64,000 bases of DNA, taken from the NCBI RefSeq assembly GCF_037975245.1, contig NC_092579.1, forward strand, positions 5,953,001 through 6,017,000, given 5' to 3'. The position numbers and the translations under genes are program-made. Below, piece after piece: positions 10,613-22,686 of this stretch (position 1 is its first letter; the number at the start of each line of letters is the position of its first letter). The stretch is from Apostichopus japonicus (Eukaryota > Echinodermata > Holothuroidea > Aspidochirotida > Stichopodidae). The notes beneath the pieces are model-generated. The model ran no database searches and had not been told where the DNA came from. It was given only the letters and a program-made list of their open reading frames with translations.

Positions 10613-12064
10613 AGGAGATTCAATGTTTCTTATTCTAAATGCACTCTGACCAGGTGGGAATAATGCAGAAAATATGTCGCAAATGAAAGAAATGTATTTT
10701 CTGTTGCCCTTATCGCGCGAACGTTTTACCGTAAATCACTGCGACCGACCGCCCATGTCAGTATGATTATATACACAAATGTAAAAAGTATAGTATGCGG
10801 CCCGAGTCCTGTGACTCGTATCGTCCACTTTTGACAATTCCACGGAGGCATCGTCTGAAAACCCCTGTGTCTTCATTGCAATGGAAAGAAATGACATAAT
10901 GTTGCAAGCTACAGAGAGAAAGATACCATTCAAGAGAAGGGACCTAAGACAGGCTAGCCACAAAAGTGAAAGTAGTTCTTGAGGCCTAAAGATCGTAAAA
11001 AAAAACAGAGATATTTGATCTACTGGGCGGGGCTTACAAATTTTGATCGAAGTTTGTAGAATCTACCGACTCGTTCAAAAATATGGCGAATGTTAGTCAG
11101 CTAAAAATGTTTAACGACAGATTATTCTATTAAATTAAATTAAAGTAAGGAATATTGATATGAAATTTGGATAGAACGGTTTCATTTTCACTGAGCTTGT
11201 AGTGCAGTTAGTAAGAAAGGTCTTCACTTTATTCTTATAACCTGAGATTTGATTGGGAAACAACTTCGCCGAAGCGGATGTAAAATGAACAACATACCAA
11301 TGTCTGTAGTATAGGCTATTCATACCGAAACACACCGCAATATTAAAATATAAAATGTGAATAAACTTTAAAAATTAATTAGTTTTAAGAAATCATTAAA
11401 AACAAATTTAGTGTGCTTCTGTGACGTTGTATTTGCTACAAGTTCCCTGCTGCCGCAAAATGAATACAAATTGCACGAAGATGCTTAGAATGTAATCCAA
11501 CTTTAATTTTTCAAATGGTAATATTTCTTTTGGACCGATCTTTTGGACCTAAATCGAATCATTATGCGTAGTATTGAATTAAAATAAATATGTGCATTTA
11601 AGTTATCAGCAGGTATATGCATACTATATCGAATATAAACTGCACGAGTGTTTGCGAAAGTTAAAGCGAATAAATTAATTTTATCACATCGATATGAAGA
11701 AAGAAAAACAGTCCGTTGCTATGACAACGTTAAGGTGTCGTCAAAGAAGATTGCGTAAAGATAGTAATCGTATATAGAAGCAACTTTTTTTTCAATATCT
11801 TGCTTCTTAATGATTATTTATCAAATGTCATAAAAATTTGCAGCAAAAAAATGACAAATTGCTCACTTGAATTATTTCATCAATTCAACAGTATTTTACA
11901 AGATGATTAATAAAAAATCTGATTAAAATGTCACCATTGTAATGTTATGTGTTAAATCTGAAAAGAGTTATCTTGCTTAATAATAACACGAAGAGGGCGA
12001 GTTAACTTTAAAGATCTGCTGTATTGGCTCCAAGTATAGCATGCTATAGCTAGGAAATTTTTGA
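10613..12064. other. Intergenic DNA
   Basis: AT-rich sequence. A minus-strand ORF at 10736-10963 looks faintly coding after a TTTCTCTCTGTAG acceptor-like tract, but it has no partner exon. Nothing else is recognised. Confidence 0.35.
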
Positions 12065-12313
12065 GATTACGTAATCGACCTGCCACGGTCGTAAATCGAC
12101 CTCAGGCTCAACAATTAGCCTGCATAGCTTCTTAACACCATTAGGCTCTTTGTGTAAACACTGTAGAAAAATGTTCATGTCTACAGTGTAGTTAATCACA
12201 GCGTTCACAGACACCCTCATACAATAATACAAAATAATATGTGGCAGGCGTTGCAGACTAATTGGTAAAAAGAGGTCAATTCACGACCAATTAGGCAGGT
12301 CCATTACATAATC
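12065..12313. mobile_element. Short MITE with imperfect 43-bp TIRs
   Basis: The left arm begins GATTACGTAATCGACCTGCC. The right arm, read in reverse complement, begins GATTATGTAATGGACCTGCC and goes on matching through a GGTCGT..ATTGACC or ATCGACC block. The element is about 249 bp, with no ORF and no clear TSD. Confidence 0.7.
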
Positions 12314-12894
12314 ACAAGAACATTTTTCATGATAGCGTGTATAGTTGGGGTCTAATACAGCAGACCTTTAAATCAAATAAACAGTAATTTTTATTCGGTC
12401 CCTCTTATAGTTTGTTCGGTAAGTGGTACGATGGCGCTCTTCCCCTATTACATTAAGACACATATCATATCATACAGGGGGTCTGTCATATCATTGAAAC
12501 CGTTTCAACACTTTACAGAATCATAATGAATTGCAGAGAAAGATCTTAACATTTCAATAGTTTGATGTCGACCTCGCCGCTTGAGGACCCCGCCCCCCCC
12601 ACCCCTAAAAAAATCACTGAAACAGAAATCTGTCATATGCCGAGTGCCATTGTAGCGTATAGTCTAATATTCCAATGTCATTCATGTAACTTCTAATAAA
12701 TGAGACTGTATTTGGTTTCGAGAAGCAGAAGTTTTTGGGAATTTTCGTGATGATTGAAGACCTTTAGTTGCTTTTTCCCCATTTCTCCTTGGGTGTGAAG
12801 AGAGGGGGTGGGGTGGGGGTATGAAATTCATGCTTCTATTCTCAGGTTGCCACATCTGACATTATGATTCAAAGGGATGACAACAAGGTATATA

Positions 12895-13974
12895 CAGTGG
12901 CGGCGGAACCGGGGGGGCTTGGGGGGGGGCTCAGTCCCCCCCCCAATGAAAAAGTTGAGGGGCAAATGCATGATAAGCCCCCCCCCCCCAATATTTACCA
13001 AGGCTCCGAAACGTGCATCTGCCCATTTTTCAATGCATACTTGTCGATCTGTCAAATGCACATGTATACTATATAGGTGTAATAATTTTAGTAAATGCTG
13101 GGGGGACCCGATCGGCCCGTCCCCTGGCTATACACCACATTGTCACCCCAACCGCGTCTTTACGCCCCGTGAAAAGTGGAAGCAGTGAGTGTGAGTACCG
13201 GTAAGCGCAACACAACTTCGTCTTAGGTCAATGACTTGCCTCATTTCAGCCAGTTCTCCAGGCATCCCCTTACTCAGTGGGGGAGCGTCCATAGAGTCAG
13301 GGGGCAGCTGCCCCCCCCCCCCCGACGAACTCAAATGGACTGCTGGCGCCCTTTTCAGCTTTTCACTACTTTTTACTTATTCGCGATTATTGACTATTTT
13401 ATTGCGCTCTCATCTACTTGACATTTGTCATATTCTGTTGGTGTAATTTTCCGACAAAATGGCGACGACACCTATTTATTCTCCGTTTATCTGCAAATTA
13501 GCAAGGCCCGGAAAGGGTCATTTCCTGCAATCTAGGGAGTATCTTAACTCAAAAATTGTCTGTACGCTCCGCGCCAACCTGTGGTGGCGCTCCGCTTAGA
13601 TAGTGTCGAAAGCGCCCCTACAGATCATTCTTGCCCCCCCCCCCGACCAATACCCCTAGCTCCGCCACTGCCCTTACTACACTACGAGTACACTACGAGT
13701 AATAGCTACTCTCTTAAAACACCATCGAATATACAAATTACAATGTTTTTACAGACTTTTACGTGCAATCGGAGAAATTACAGGCTTGAGACCCATATTT
13801 TAGGGCTAGGTATTCGCAGCATAAATCACTCGGGAAGTACCGTTTCCGGCCATCTGGGTGTTTGAAAAAACCCAAAATTTTCTTCCACGCTCCGCGCCAA
13901 CCGATGGTGGCGCTCCGCTTAGATAGTCTCCACACATTAGCCGCCCCAATAATTTTTCTGTTCCGCCGCGCCTG
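12895..13974. mobile_element. hAT-like element with 8-bp TSD GGTATATA, hosting a nested copy
   Basis: The ends CAGTGGCGGCGGAAC and GTTCCGCCGCGCCTG match at 13 of 15 positions. GGTATATA flanks both sides (12887-12894 and 13975-13982). Long G and C tracts lie inside the left end. Another hAT-like element (13275-13670) is inserted within it. The right part holds the shared module (13835-13930). Confidence 0.9.
13275..13670. mobile_element. hAT-like non-autonomous element, copy 3 (8-bp TSD CCCTTACT)
   Basis: 396 bp, ends CAGTGGGGGAGC and GCTCCGCCACTG, flanked by CCCTTACT at 13267-13274 and 13671-13678. It is nested inside 12895-13974 and is therefore younger than it. It is closely similar along its length to 9847-10242. 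Confidence 0.93.
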
Positions 13975-13982
13975 GGTATATA

Positions 13983-16629
13983 TATCTCAGGCATTTTACA
14001 GCACTTTTCCAGTCAATGTTCAGTGAAGTTGTAACTGCTATCTGTGGCAACACATAGCATGCCCATGTGAAAATCGTTGCTGTGAAATTTAATGGGTGGG
14101 TTCCACCCACTCCACGAGATGTCGAGAGCCAACACTGTTTGCCGGTTTAAATAGCACAGTCAAGAAGATGCATGTTTTATGGTTGATCGGGAGAGAAATT
14201 AAATTACACTGGTATAAAATATAAGACTAGTCCAATATTTCATTTGATACATCATTTCATATTTCTAAAATACAATTTGATTACATAATATGTACAATCT
14301 TTCTAAATAAAATTCTCAGATGATTTTAATTAAAATTTAAGTTTTATATTTGCCACATTATACCTAACATTATACAAACCAACACTGGTGAGATGCTAAA
14401 CTCTACTGTTAAATTTTCTGTGTGGTAGCACTTTCATCAGCAGAGACTCAATTTCCGGCCAATGGACTTCTTCCTAAATGTTAAAGAGGGTAACAACTAT
14501 TCAAGAATTTCTGAAAATGAATGACTTTCTGTATAATCTGGAAGACTTTCCCTGTATTTCATTTAATAAAGTGTCTTGAAGTCTTCCATTAAACTACCAT
14601 GGAAGGAGAAAAGCTTCAAGGCAATGTATTTATAACGTACTACAAATTTTAAACGGTAATATACAAAATTGATTGTCAATGTAACACGCACATCATGCTT
14701 AACAAACATATACATACATTCATACACGCACACAAACATACACAAATAATCTGTACCAACTAAAAACATCAATTGTTCTGTTTTACTGTTAACTTAATGA
14801 TACTGTTTTTGAGCTACTGTTTCTTAGAAATTGGTGAATATTCCTCCCCCACCCCCCCCCCCCCCACTTCCTTCCTATTTGGCTCCCATTTGCACGATTT
14901 ATACAAAACCACCTTGCATCAGAGGTAAACACGTTAGTGGCTAATGCATATTATGTGGCCAACACAGGCTCATTATCTACAGAAAGTAATCTTTTGGCTA
15001 ATTTGTTAAAGGAGAAATAATATTAAAAGATATATGTTGCAAAAGATAACTTTGAAAAGTTAAATATCTTTCCATCGATTCGAATGCAAAGGAGGAAGTC
15101 CATATACATGGCATCAGTGCTGTATGGTTAAATAAACAAACCTATGAAAAAACTTCATCATGAAATAATAATAATGACATGCCAGCATGCCTATACAGCA
15201 TGCCTATATACAAAAAACTTAAGTTGTTAAAAAACACTCATTGCATCATAAAAACAGTTGGCTTTAATGCCATGCGATATACAGTTGCACTCAAATCAGT
15301 AAAAGTCCTTTATAGCTGGCCTTATTAGTAAGAGGGTCCACACTTTATACTTAAAAAAAAAAGGTAAAATATTTCATTTTTTAAAACTGAACCAAATTTC
15401 TAACTTTCTTTAAGCCCATAATTATCTGTGACCTGAGATCTAATATGCTGAACTACTTTGGCAATCTTCGAGAAATAGGTTAAGTATAAGCATTCTTCAA
15501 AACTTGAAGTTTAAGAGATATAAAAATATAATTTTTCAGTAAATATTTGACTGTCCCTGATTGGTATGACATTGTGGGTGATTTGTGGCTATTTTAAGTG
15601 AATATTGTCCCTAAATCCTGTGGTTGGAATTGAAACAGCATTTTGAGTCGATTTTGCCTACAATCTGGTGGTAACCTACTCCACCTTCGAAGGAAAGATA
15701 AGTACTTTGAATTTATAAAAACTGGAAAGAGTCCAAATTAGACACCATCCGTTCAAAGGAGTACTAGTTATAGACTCATAATCGCTAATAACAGAAGTTA
15801 ATGATTGCTTTTGTTGAAAGAGACAGGTTATTGCGAAAAAAGAAATTGCCTATCTTTCTGACAAACCAGAGTCGCCTACCATCAATTGTGTGCATTCCCA
15901 TTGTTTGCTGGAATCCTTCGCTAACAGTAGTCTGTTCAATTCACAGAAATTGTTCCTTCAATTATAGCCTTATATACACTCTACACAGACTTTGTTCTCT
16001 TCGTGGAACTTCATAGGTTTCATAAGGAAAACACACAATTACCTTACATTCAATTTTTGGGTTACCAAAAAAAAATTCCTTTGTATGAAAGATTTGATTT
16101 TTTCTTCTTCTAGATAAACATCTTATTATATTGCTGGATTGGGATCCCTTCATGACTGTACATTGCATAATATGCATATATACAAGTGCAGAGTGAAGCA
16201 ACGTTGCTACTCGACTTAAAAATCCACCGTTAAACAGGAAACTGGCAAGACGTGAGATTAAAACTTTTCGCAGTTATTTATGCTTGTTCTAAGTCTGATC
16301 CAACTGACTCTGCTGTCTTCATAATAAAACGTTTCAGCTTTCTTGTTCCCTATTTCATGCATAACTTTTAAAATCATTCAAAACAATATATACAAAATAC
16401 TTAACAGCTGTATACCAAGAAATAATTATGGTTCACATTGAGAACGGCAAGAGTATGGGGAGGTGAGATGGTGGGGTGGGTTGGGGCGGGGTGGGGCGAG
16501 GTGGGGTGAGGTGGTTCGGTATGCTAATGAAAACAATTAGTGGGCCGACAGTATCTGGCAGCCCGTGACAATACGTAGTCAAGACTAAAGGTTCCAACTC
16601 TCTCAGAGAGCTGCAACATGACGGTTTTT
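13983..16629 (-). other. Downstream flank of gene B, probably including its 3' UTR
   Basis: Non-coding AT-rich DNA below the gene B stop codon at 16630. I see no unambiguous minus-strand AATAAA close to the stop, so the 3' end is not placed. A C-run lies at about 14846-14866. Small ORFs here have no support. Confidence 0.35.
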
Positions 16630-16800
16630 CTATTCTCTTTTGCATTGATCCAAGCGAGCACTGGTTGCCAAAGTAGTCACAAAACCGGAAGTGATTTTAT
16701 CCTTTTTGAGATTCTTCTTGGGATGGTTTGGAGAGCTCTTAGCATGCTGGCATGGGGTGTGTTCCTCTATAGATCCAGATGGTCCAGGCTTGTCAGAAGA
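16630..16800 (-). CDS. Gene B, last exon
   Basis: This 171-nt exon (56 codons plus TAG) follows the acceptor TTCTTCAATTATTCAG in phase 0. The peptide starts SSDKPGPSGSIEEHTPCQHA, runs through a basic KKNLKKDK patch and ends TLATSARLDQCKRE. It joins in frame to exon 17757-17852 (GQQTTE into SSDKPGPSG), where the composition changes from acidic to basic. Two cysteines are present; no known domain is recognised. A plus-strand ORF over the same bases (16618-16812) has no splice logic and is rejected. Function is unknown. Confidence 0.65.
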   Translation of the reverse strand, partial: SSDKPGPSGSIEEHTPCQHAKSSPNHPKKNLKKDKITSGFVTTLATSARLDQCKRE

Positions 16801-17756
16801 CTGAATAATTGAAGAACAATAAAAAACAAAACAAAAACGAAAATGTTATGTTGTTGATAACAAACTGTGTTGTATACACTGGAGTAAATAGAACCTGAAT
16901 GATTTAAGAATAGCTTTCATGTTTGCATTCCTTTAATATCCATCTTCTGCATAAAAAAAAAAAAATTTAAAAATGAAATGTGATTACTAATTGCAAAGAT
17001 ATGAGAATGGCATTATGAATCGATGAAAAACTGAACAGACTGATGTATACATACAATGACTTAATTCTTCCAAATGTCATGCGATAATTCAAATGCGATA
17101 TATTCATTCACTCTCTTTATCTCCCGATAGGCTCTGAATGGCAAAGTTTTCCTTTGGCAAATGCCCCATTTGACACCTAAAATTTTAATTTCCTTGACTA
17201 CAGCTTGGCAGACCATAATTGGGGTTTGAGGCCAGGGGGGGGGGGGCAGCAACCACTTATATTTCCGAACAAAATCAATACTCACCCCTCCCCCTCTGAG
17301 AGAGAGCATAGAACATAAAAATATAAAAATAAAGACCATTACATAAATATATGACATCTTTGTGTGGTACAAACTAAACAGTTGGAAATTCTTCAATATA
17401 GTTTCAGAAGTTGCATAGCACCTGTATTTCCCATCCCACCATTTTACCAAAAGGAGAGAGGGCTCCCCTTACTGGAAGACGTAACATAAAGCCCTAACCA
17501 GTACAAAAATGGTGACTGCTACCCCTGCTAGAGACTGCCATTTATAGGCTTTATAGTTTATCATATAACCAATCTCCCTCCCCCCTCCCTTTTCTTCAGC
17601 ATATCAGAATTAATCTTGTGCCTAATGTCATCCTTTACTAGACACATAATTAATACTTCAATTTTACTCTCAACATTACATCTATTTGATAGTTTTTTAT
17701 ATAAGAATTATTCGTGTTTACATCCACTCTGAAAACAGATACTTTACGCTAATTAC
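16801..17756 (-). other. Gene B, last intron
   Basis: About 956 bp with a G-run at 17236 and no coding support. The 129-residue minus-strand ORF at 17061-17450 lies wholly inside this intron and is treated as chance. Confidence 0.5.
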
Positions 17757-17852
17757 CTCTGTTGTTTGTTGACCGATACTCCCTTCGTCTGTCTTTTCAG
17801 CTTGCACCTCAGGCTCGTTGCCTTGATTTTCATCTTCTATTTCACCGTCAAT
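17757..17852 (-). CDS. Gene B, middle exon (acidic)
   Basis: The exon is 96 nt, 32 codons, phase 0 on both sides, between the acceptor TACTTTGCTACTCAG and the donor GTAATT. The peptide starts IDGEIEDENQGNEPEVQAEK and ends GSIGQQTTE; it is rich in Glu, Asp and Gln and probably disordered. Its 3' half resembles the end of the upstream exon (VQAEK..GQQTTE against RQAEK..SEQATE), in protein and in DNA across the donor. This suggests exon duplication. A MITE with TTAA flanks lies 41 bp upstream of the acceptor, so the branch-point region sits against the insertion. Confidence 0.68.
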
Positions 17853-17897
17853 CTGAGTAGCAAAGTATAATTTATCATCAAAGGAAATTTCAGTTAA

Positions 17898-18238
17898 AGG
17901 GTGTGAAGACTCGCGCACAAAGAAACGTCTCATGCCGGTAATCTGAACTAGTTTCAAACGAGGTGTAACAGAAGTGTTAGACACCACCATCGATCCCAGA
18001 AAATACACACACAGCTTGCTACCGTCAGTAATTAGACACTAGTGTACAGTCAATACATACAGCTACAGTCAATACCCACAACACAGTGTACATCTCAGTT
18101 CCAGATAAAAGATAACAAGGTATCCATTTCATTACTGTCTGCATTTTGTAGCGACAAGAAGAAAACTTCACTCGCAAGCAACAGAAAGTTAACTTTTTCA
18201 GATGGCGGCACACGGCTTGGGGCGAGTCTTCAATGCCT
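17898..18238. mobile_element. TTAA-flanked MITE, copy 1, in a gene B intron
   Basis: 341 bp with inverted ends AGGGTGTGAAGACTCG and CGAGTCTTCAATGCCT, flanked by TTAA (17894-17897 and 18239-18242). Two other copies in the window (28663, reverse; 33169, same orientation) share the whole body. Ends plus TTAA fit piggyBac/Kolobok-type targeting. A PIF/Harbinger TAA/TTA target is an alternative reading. Confidence 0.88.
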
Positions 18239-18344
18239 TTAAAGCACATTTTTTTCCTAGAAGAGATTTTTTTTTATATTCGATTCAACAACAGTAAAAA
18301 CTACACGAAATTAACTCAAAAAGCTTCATTCAGTCAATTTATAC

Positions 18345-18455
18345 CTCTGTTGCTTGTTCACTGTTTGCTTGGTTTGGTTTTTCAGCTTGCCGCAACGGAT
18401 TGTTGTGGTGTCTTGCTCTTTCTCCGCTAACACCGAACTTCAAAATGGTGGCGTT
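18345..18455 (-). CDS. Gene B, upstream exon (Gln/Asn-rich)
   Basis: The exon is 111 nt, 37 codons, phase 0, from an acceptor ending TTGCATCATTAG to a GTATAA donor. It reads NATILKFGVSGERARHHNNP, then LRQAEKPNQANSEQATE, and joins in frame to IDGEIEDEN of the next exon. There is no in-frame ATG, so the start must lie further upstream. A Kozak-like GCCACC sits directly before an ATT at the beginning of the frame, which could be a lost start codon. The 3' half is a relative of the 3' half of exon 17757-17852. Confidence 0.5.
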
Positions 18456-19189
18456 CTAATGATGCAAAATTCAAGAAATGATAATTATAAGCGAGTTATT
18501 AATGAGAGAGCCTGAAGGCTTTGTTTATTCTTTGCCATATAATTTGCTCACAATTCCACATAACCTATCTGACTAATGTAGAGCATGTGAGTTCAAATTT
18601 GCCTAATAATTAAAGCGAGAACCAGAGAAGATAAGAGATTTTCCAGCTCTAATTCATAGCACTCACTTGTGCTATTACAAAATGTTTCAATGACCACAAA
18701 GAACAGTCTTCTTATGTGAAATATTGACATACATGTTCTACATATGACCAACATGGACATTTTAGGTTTACCTATTTTGAAGTAGCAATTCAGCTCTGCC
18801 ATCAACCACCCCTTTAATTATTGTTATTAATGAATTAGAGTTACAAGACATTACTTAAATACACTGTGACATATTTTCACAACTTACTGCCATAGTCATC
18901 TAGTATAAAATCACAGGGAATAAGGCTAATTTTTAGACGAGTTAAGATCACTTCAAGCTCCAAGTGTCAAAACTAATGAGCGCCACTTCAGTCTTTAAAC
19001 GGAATTTTTGTCCTGGATGACAGTGAAATATACATGTATTTTTGAAGAACAGAGCTCTGAATGTTTTTTTTATAATGAGCCCACTAACAAAACTGAACTT
19101 AAGATGACCAAACTATATGTTTACCAAAAGAATATCATAGCTTCGAAGAACTCACAGATTAATGGTAGCTTTAATTTTGGAGTTATCAT
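18456..19189. other. Upstream flank or intron of gene B
   Basis: The start exon of gene B should lie here or further right, but I cannot identify it. A minus-strand ORF at 18593-18805 contains a possible donor (CACAA then GTGAGT at about 18665-18675) without a clear acceptor. Confidence 0.3.
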
Positions 19190-19440
19190 GTTTACAAGGA
19201 TTTCAGACTTTGACACCTGTTGACCTCATATGACCCTTTGACCTCTGCCAAATTTCAATAGTGTTCTTGTAATCACCAAGCTGGATCTACAAACCAAGTA
19301 TGAAGCTCAGCAAAGATGTACTTTTTGCATTATTGTGTTTAAATACAAAGTTTTCAGACTATGACCTCTGTTGACCTCAAATACATACACACACGCCATC
19401 ACCATCGTATAAGGTCCTTTCTACTCCGGCAAGGAATAAA
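19190..19440. repeat. Dispersed TGACCT-rich repeat
   Basis: Contains repeated words such as GACACCTGTTGACCTCATAT, CCTTTGACCTCTGCC and ACCTCTGTTGACCTCAAATA. It ends CTACTCCGGCAAGGAATAAA after an ACACACAC stretch. Repeats of this style are common in echinoderm genomes as I remember them. Two diverged parts (19190-19255 and about 19350-19383) look like an internal duplication. Confidence 0.5.
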
Positions 19441-21872
19441 AAACCACATGTAAAATTTCCAATAAAATACATTATTTTGTTCTATGATTATGCACATCAG
19501 TTATCCAAAAGAATTGCATATCTAGTGTGTTTCTAAAGTGTGTACTTTGATAAGATGTCAGTATTAACATACATACATACATACATACAGTTGTATTGCA
19601 ATTACACATAGCAGTTAAAGACTACAATAATAAAACTGAGTGCTGACTAGGGGCCTTCTAACACCAAAGCACCCACTACTCAAGTTGAATCAGGAATCTA
19701 GAGCATCTGGATATATTAACTGATATATGGAAACAACTCAATATCTTATAACATAACTTTAAACCACCATCCTACACCAAGTTCCAAAACCAAAACCTCC
19801 AAGGTTACCAAGTTCATGTCCTCATAAAAGCAGGATTGTCCCACTTTTGCGAAGAAACTATATCACTTAGCCGTCAAACTAAGTTCTCCTCCCAAGTTCC
19901 TATGGGTCTTTGTGGCTTTCAACAATGACTGTTTGTACGATACGCTAATGAAGAAGGCACACATGTAGTATGCATCACTATAAGTGACCATTTTAGAAGC
20001 TGTCTCTAATCGTTACCAACATACAAACATGATTGATGGCCCCACAGTAAACCAACAAGCTTGGCGTGGAAAAGCTGTTTGACATATGGGTGATATAGAC
20101 TTTGCAACAAGTAATAACACGAACGCTAATGTCCTTATTTCTGTGATATTCCCAGTAAAACCTCCTCCAGGATGCAGTGTCCTGCTTTTCACAGAAATAT
20201 GATGACCTACCCTATCACTCAATCCCCCGGCTGGCAAGGTTCACTGAAGTTATTAGTTCAGTGTATCATGCACAAACACTTACAGTTAGTATTCTTATTC
20301 TTACCCGATTTTCCCCCCAAATTCACATGCAACAGCCTAGGCTAGGCTATGGTGTAACACGTTCCATGATGATGATGTAGGCCCTTACCCAATTATTAAT
20401 GTTTGCTTAGCAAATTAATGTCATTTTCTGCTTTGTGCATGTATATATACACATCTATATACAGGTTATCCGAATACACTGCCATGGCATACCATTCCAC
20501 ACATAACACATACATCGCTTGGGAAATCCTCTTTGGAATAAAATTGAGTCCTTTCTACAGCATCATGGGACTCAATCACATACAGTACTTAAGACTCCTT
20601 AGATAGTTGAAGCATCAAAGCTTCAATCAAGGATTTCTGTTACTCTGGGAATAATTATCTGGTAGTGGTACTGCATGGCAAAATGATATACAAATTGGGC
20701 AAAACAATATACATCGGCAAAGATGCATATAGCAGTTTTGTACAGAAAATCACATTATATTGCAAGACACAAACTTTAGAACTTTCAAACTTGCCACACA
20801 AAAATATTCCTGACGTGACATCACTTAATTATATGCTTCTACAGCAGATATGTTAGACTTCTTATACAACTGATGACAAGATATTCATACATATTGACCC
20901 AGTCGACAGATCGTGTGACCAACAATTAGCTCAGTCTTGCAGCAACCAGATATGGATCAATTCTGCCATTCTATAGGCTGGTCATATCCATGATGTAATA
21001 TCATCCAATCACTCACAGCATAGGCCAATTAAAGCCACATATGCTTGCTTTGTACAGGTACACAGAAGTTACAATTGGCAACTTTGTACACTGACCTTGC
21101 AATACCATGTATGTAATCATTGAAGTGAACATGCATCATTGTAGTCAAGACTTAAGTCTTGTCTACGTTGGGACCATAGCACTTGTGTGACTGTGTCTTA
21201 TTTTGATGGTCACTGAATTATGGTCACAGCAAGGAAGCTTCACTGTAGTTTGAAAATATACAGACACATACAGCTGTGCTGGGGTATTCTATGATTGTAA
21301 CAAGTATCCTATAATAGGCGTAGGGTCTTTAGCCTCAGCTAACTTTGAACATCAAATATGTTGTCAGTGCTGCATAACCCTAATGCTCCACTGGCGTGTG
21401 CGCTCAAAATAGACAAACATGGTGTGCTAGCTGTCTTAATATTGTTAGCCTTAGTGGCATAGATATACTGCAAAATGAGACTGCATGAAAACCCTAACGC
21501 TAGAGATAATAACCTCCTGTTGGTTAGGCTAGCCTTGGCGTATACTTGTATAGGCTATACTTACAGTCGCCATGAATAAAGTTGCAACGGCGTTCAGGTC
21601 AAGTTTGCTTCATTTGATACTTTACTTCAAGCTTTAATGTCTCAATCCAGTCAGACATCTACAGGATGCATTTACCAAACAGTAGTGTAAAATCCGTGTA
21701 ACCTGACTGAGTTGGACAACGTTCTGAAGGCCGGCTACGCACAGGCAACTGAGCGAGCTCGTTAAAGTATAGCGGAAATCCCCAGTCCTTTTTTCTGACA
21801 TGTCGTCATCATCGAATTTAAAAGGACCTACAACAGCACAGAACTATGGAACGCCGAAAGGACTACAGATGG
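19441..21872. other. Intergenic DNA
   Basis: AT-rich, with a short (CATA)n run at 19570-19588 and a GGCTAGGCTA-type duplication at 20337. Small ORFs at 20013-20237 (-) and 20177-20856 (+) overlap and show no splice support. A short CTATACTTACAG acceptor-like site precedes an ATG at 21572, but only about 20 codons follow. Confidence 0.35.
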
Positions 21873-22040
21873 CGTTACTACTCTAAACAGGATGTGCTAC
21901 TACCCTAACCATGGGGTGCTAATATTCTTATCAGGAGGTGCTACTACGCTTAACAGGAGGTGCTACTACTCTAAACAGGAGGTGCTACTACTCTAAACAG
22001 CAGGTGCCACTACTCCAAAATGGAGTTGCTAATACTCTAA
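21873..22040. repeat. 21-bp tandem repeat
   Basis: About eight imperfect copies of a unit close to AACAGGAGGTGCTACTACTCT. The central three copies are nearly identical; the outer ones vary and lose or gain a few bases. Confidence 0.85.
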
Positions 22041-22686
22041 GGTAGCATTCGCCCATTAAAACCCCCATTGACTTACACACTAAATCACAAAAGTAAGGTG
22101 GTCTCTATAAGTCTAGATAGAAGTTATCACTAGCTAAACGTTACCCATCACCGAATAGCTGACAAGTTGGCCTTTCATGGTACCATCAATTTTCCGTATC
22201 ATGACAATGTAGATTTTTTGCTATCCGAGCCGGAAGTTTTCGTCACTAGTAAACAAACCTCTTCACTCAGTAGTAAACAATTTTCGTACGCTGCTCCTGG
22301 GAGGCCTAAAGGGGTCTAAAATAACCCCAATTGACCCATTTTTCACCACATGTACTTCCATTCTTACTCTTCAACATGCAAGCCACTAAAAACTAGATCA
22401 TGATTGATAACATGTCAAAAAAGATGTTCTCCTGCTGCTTTTTTGGCACTTTTCCTAAAGGAGAACAATCGGGCGGATGGATATAGACTCTAATAGTATG
22501 CCACCTTAAACATGAGTCGATACTACTCTGTAACTATGTCTTTGGTGATACGTGCTCTCGCCGTTTGGCCGCATTAAGATATAGACCACATGAACTAAAA
22601 GCACTGGTATAGCACCAATTTCTGATGGTAAAATCGTTGCTAAAATTTGTCTTCAGTGATTCCAACTGGAAGGGGAACATACTTAA

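Noticed and set aside
10736-10963. Minus-strand ORF after a CTCTCTGTAG acceptor-like tract (MSFLSIAMKTQG)
   Set aside because: Looks mildly coding, but has no partner exon in phase and no motif.
17061-17450. 129-codon minus-strand ORF
   Set aside because: Wholly inside the last intron of gene B, with no splice sites of its own.
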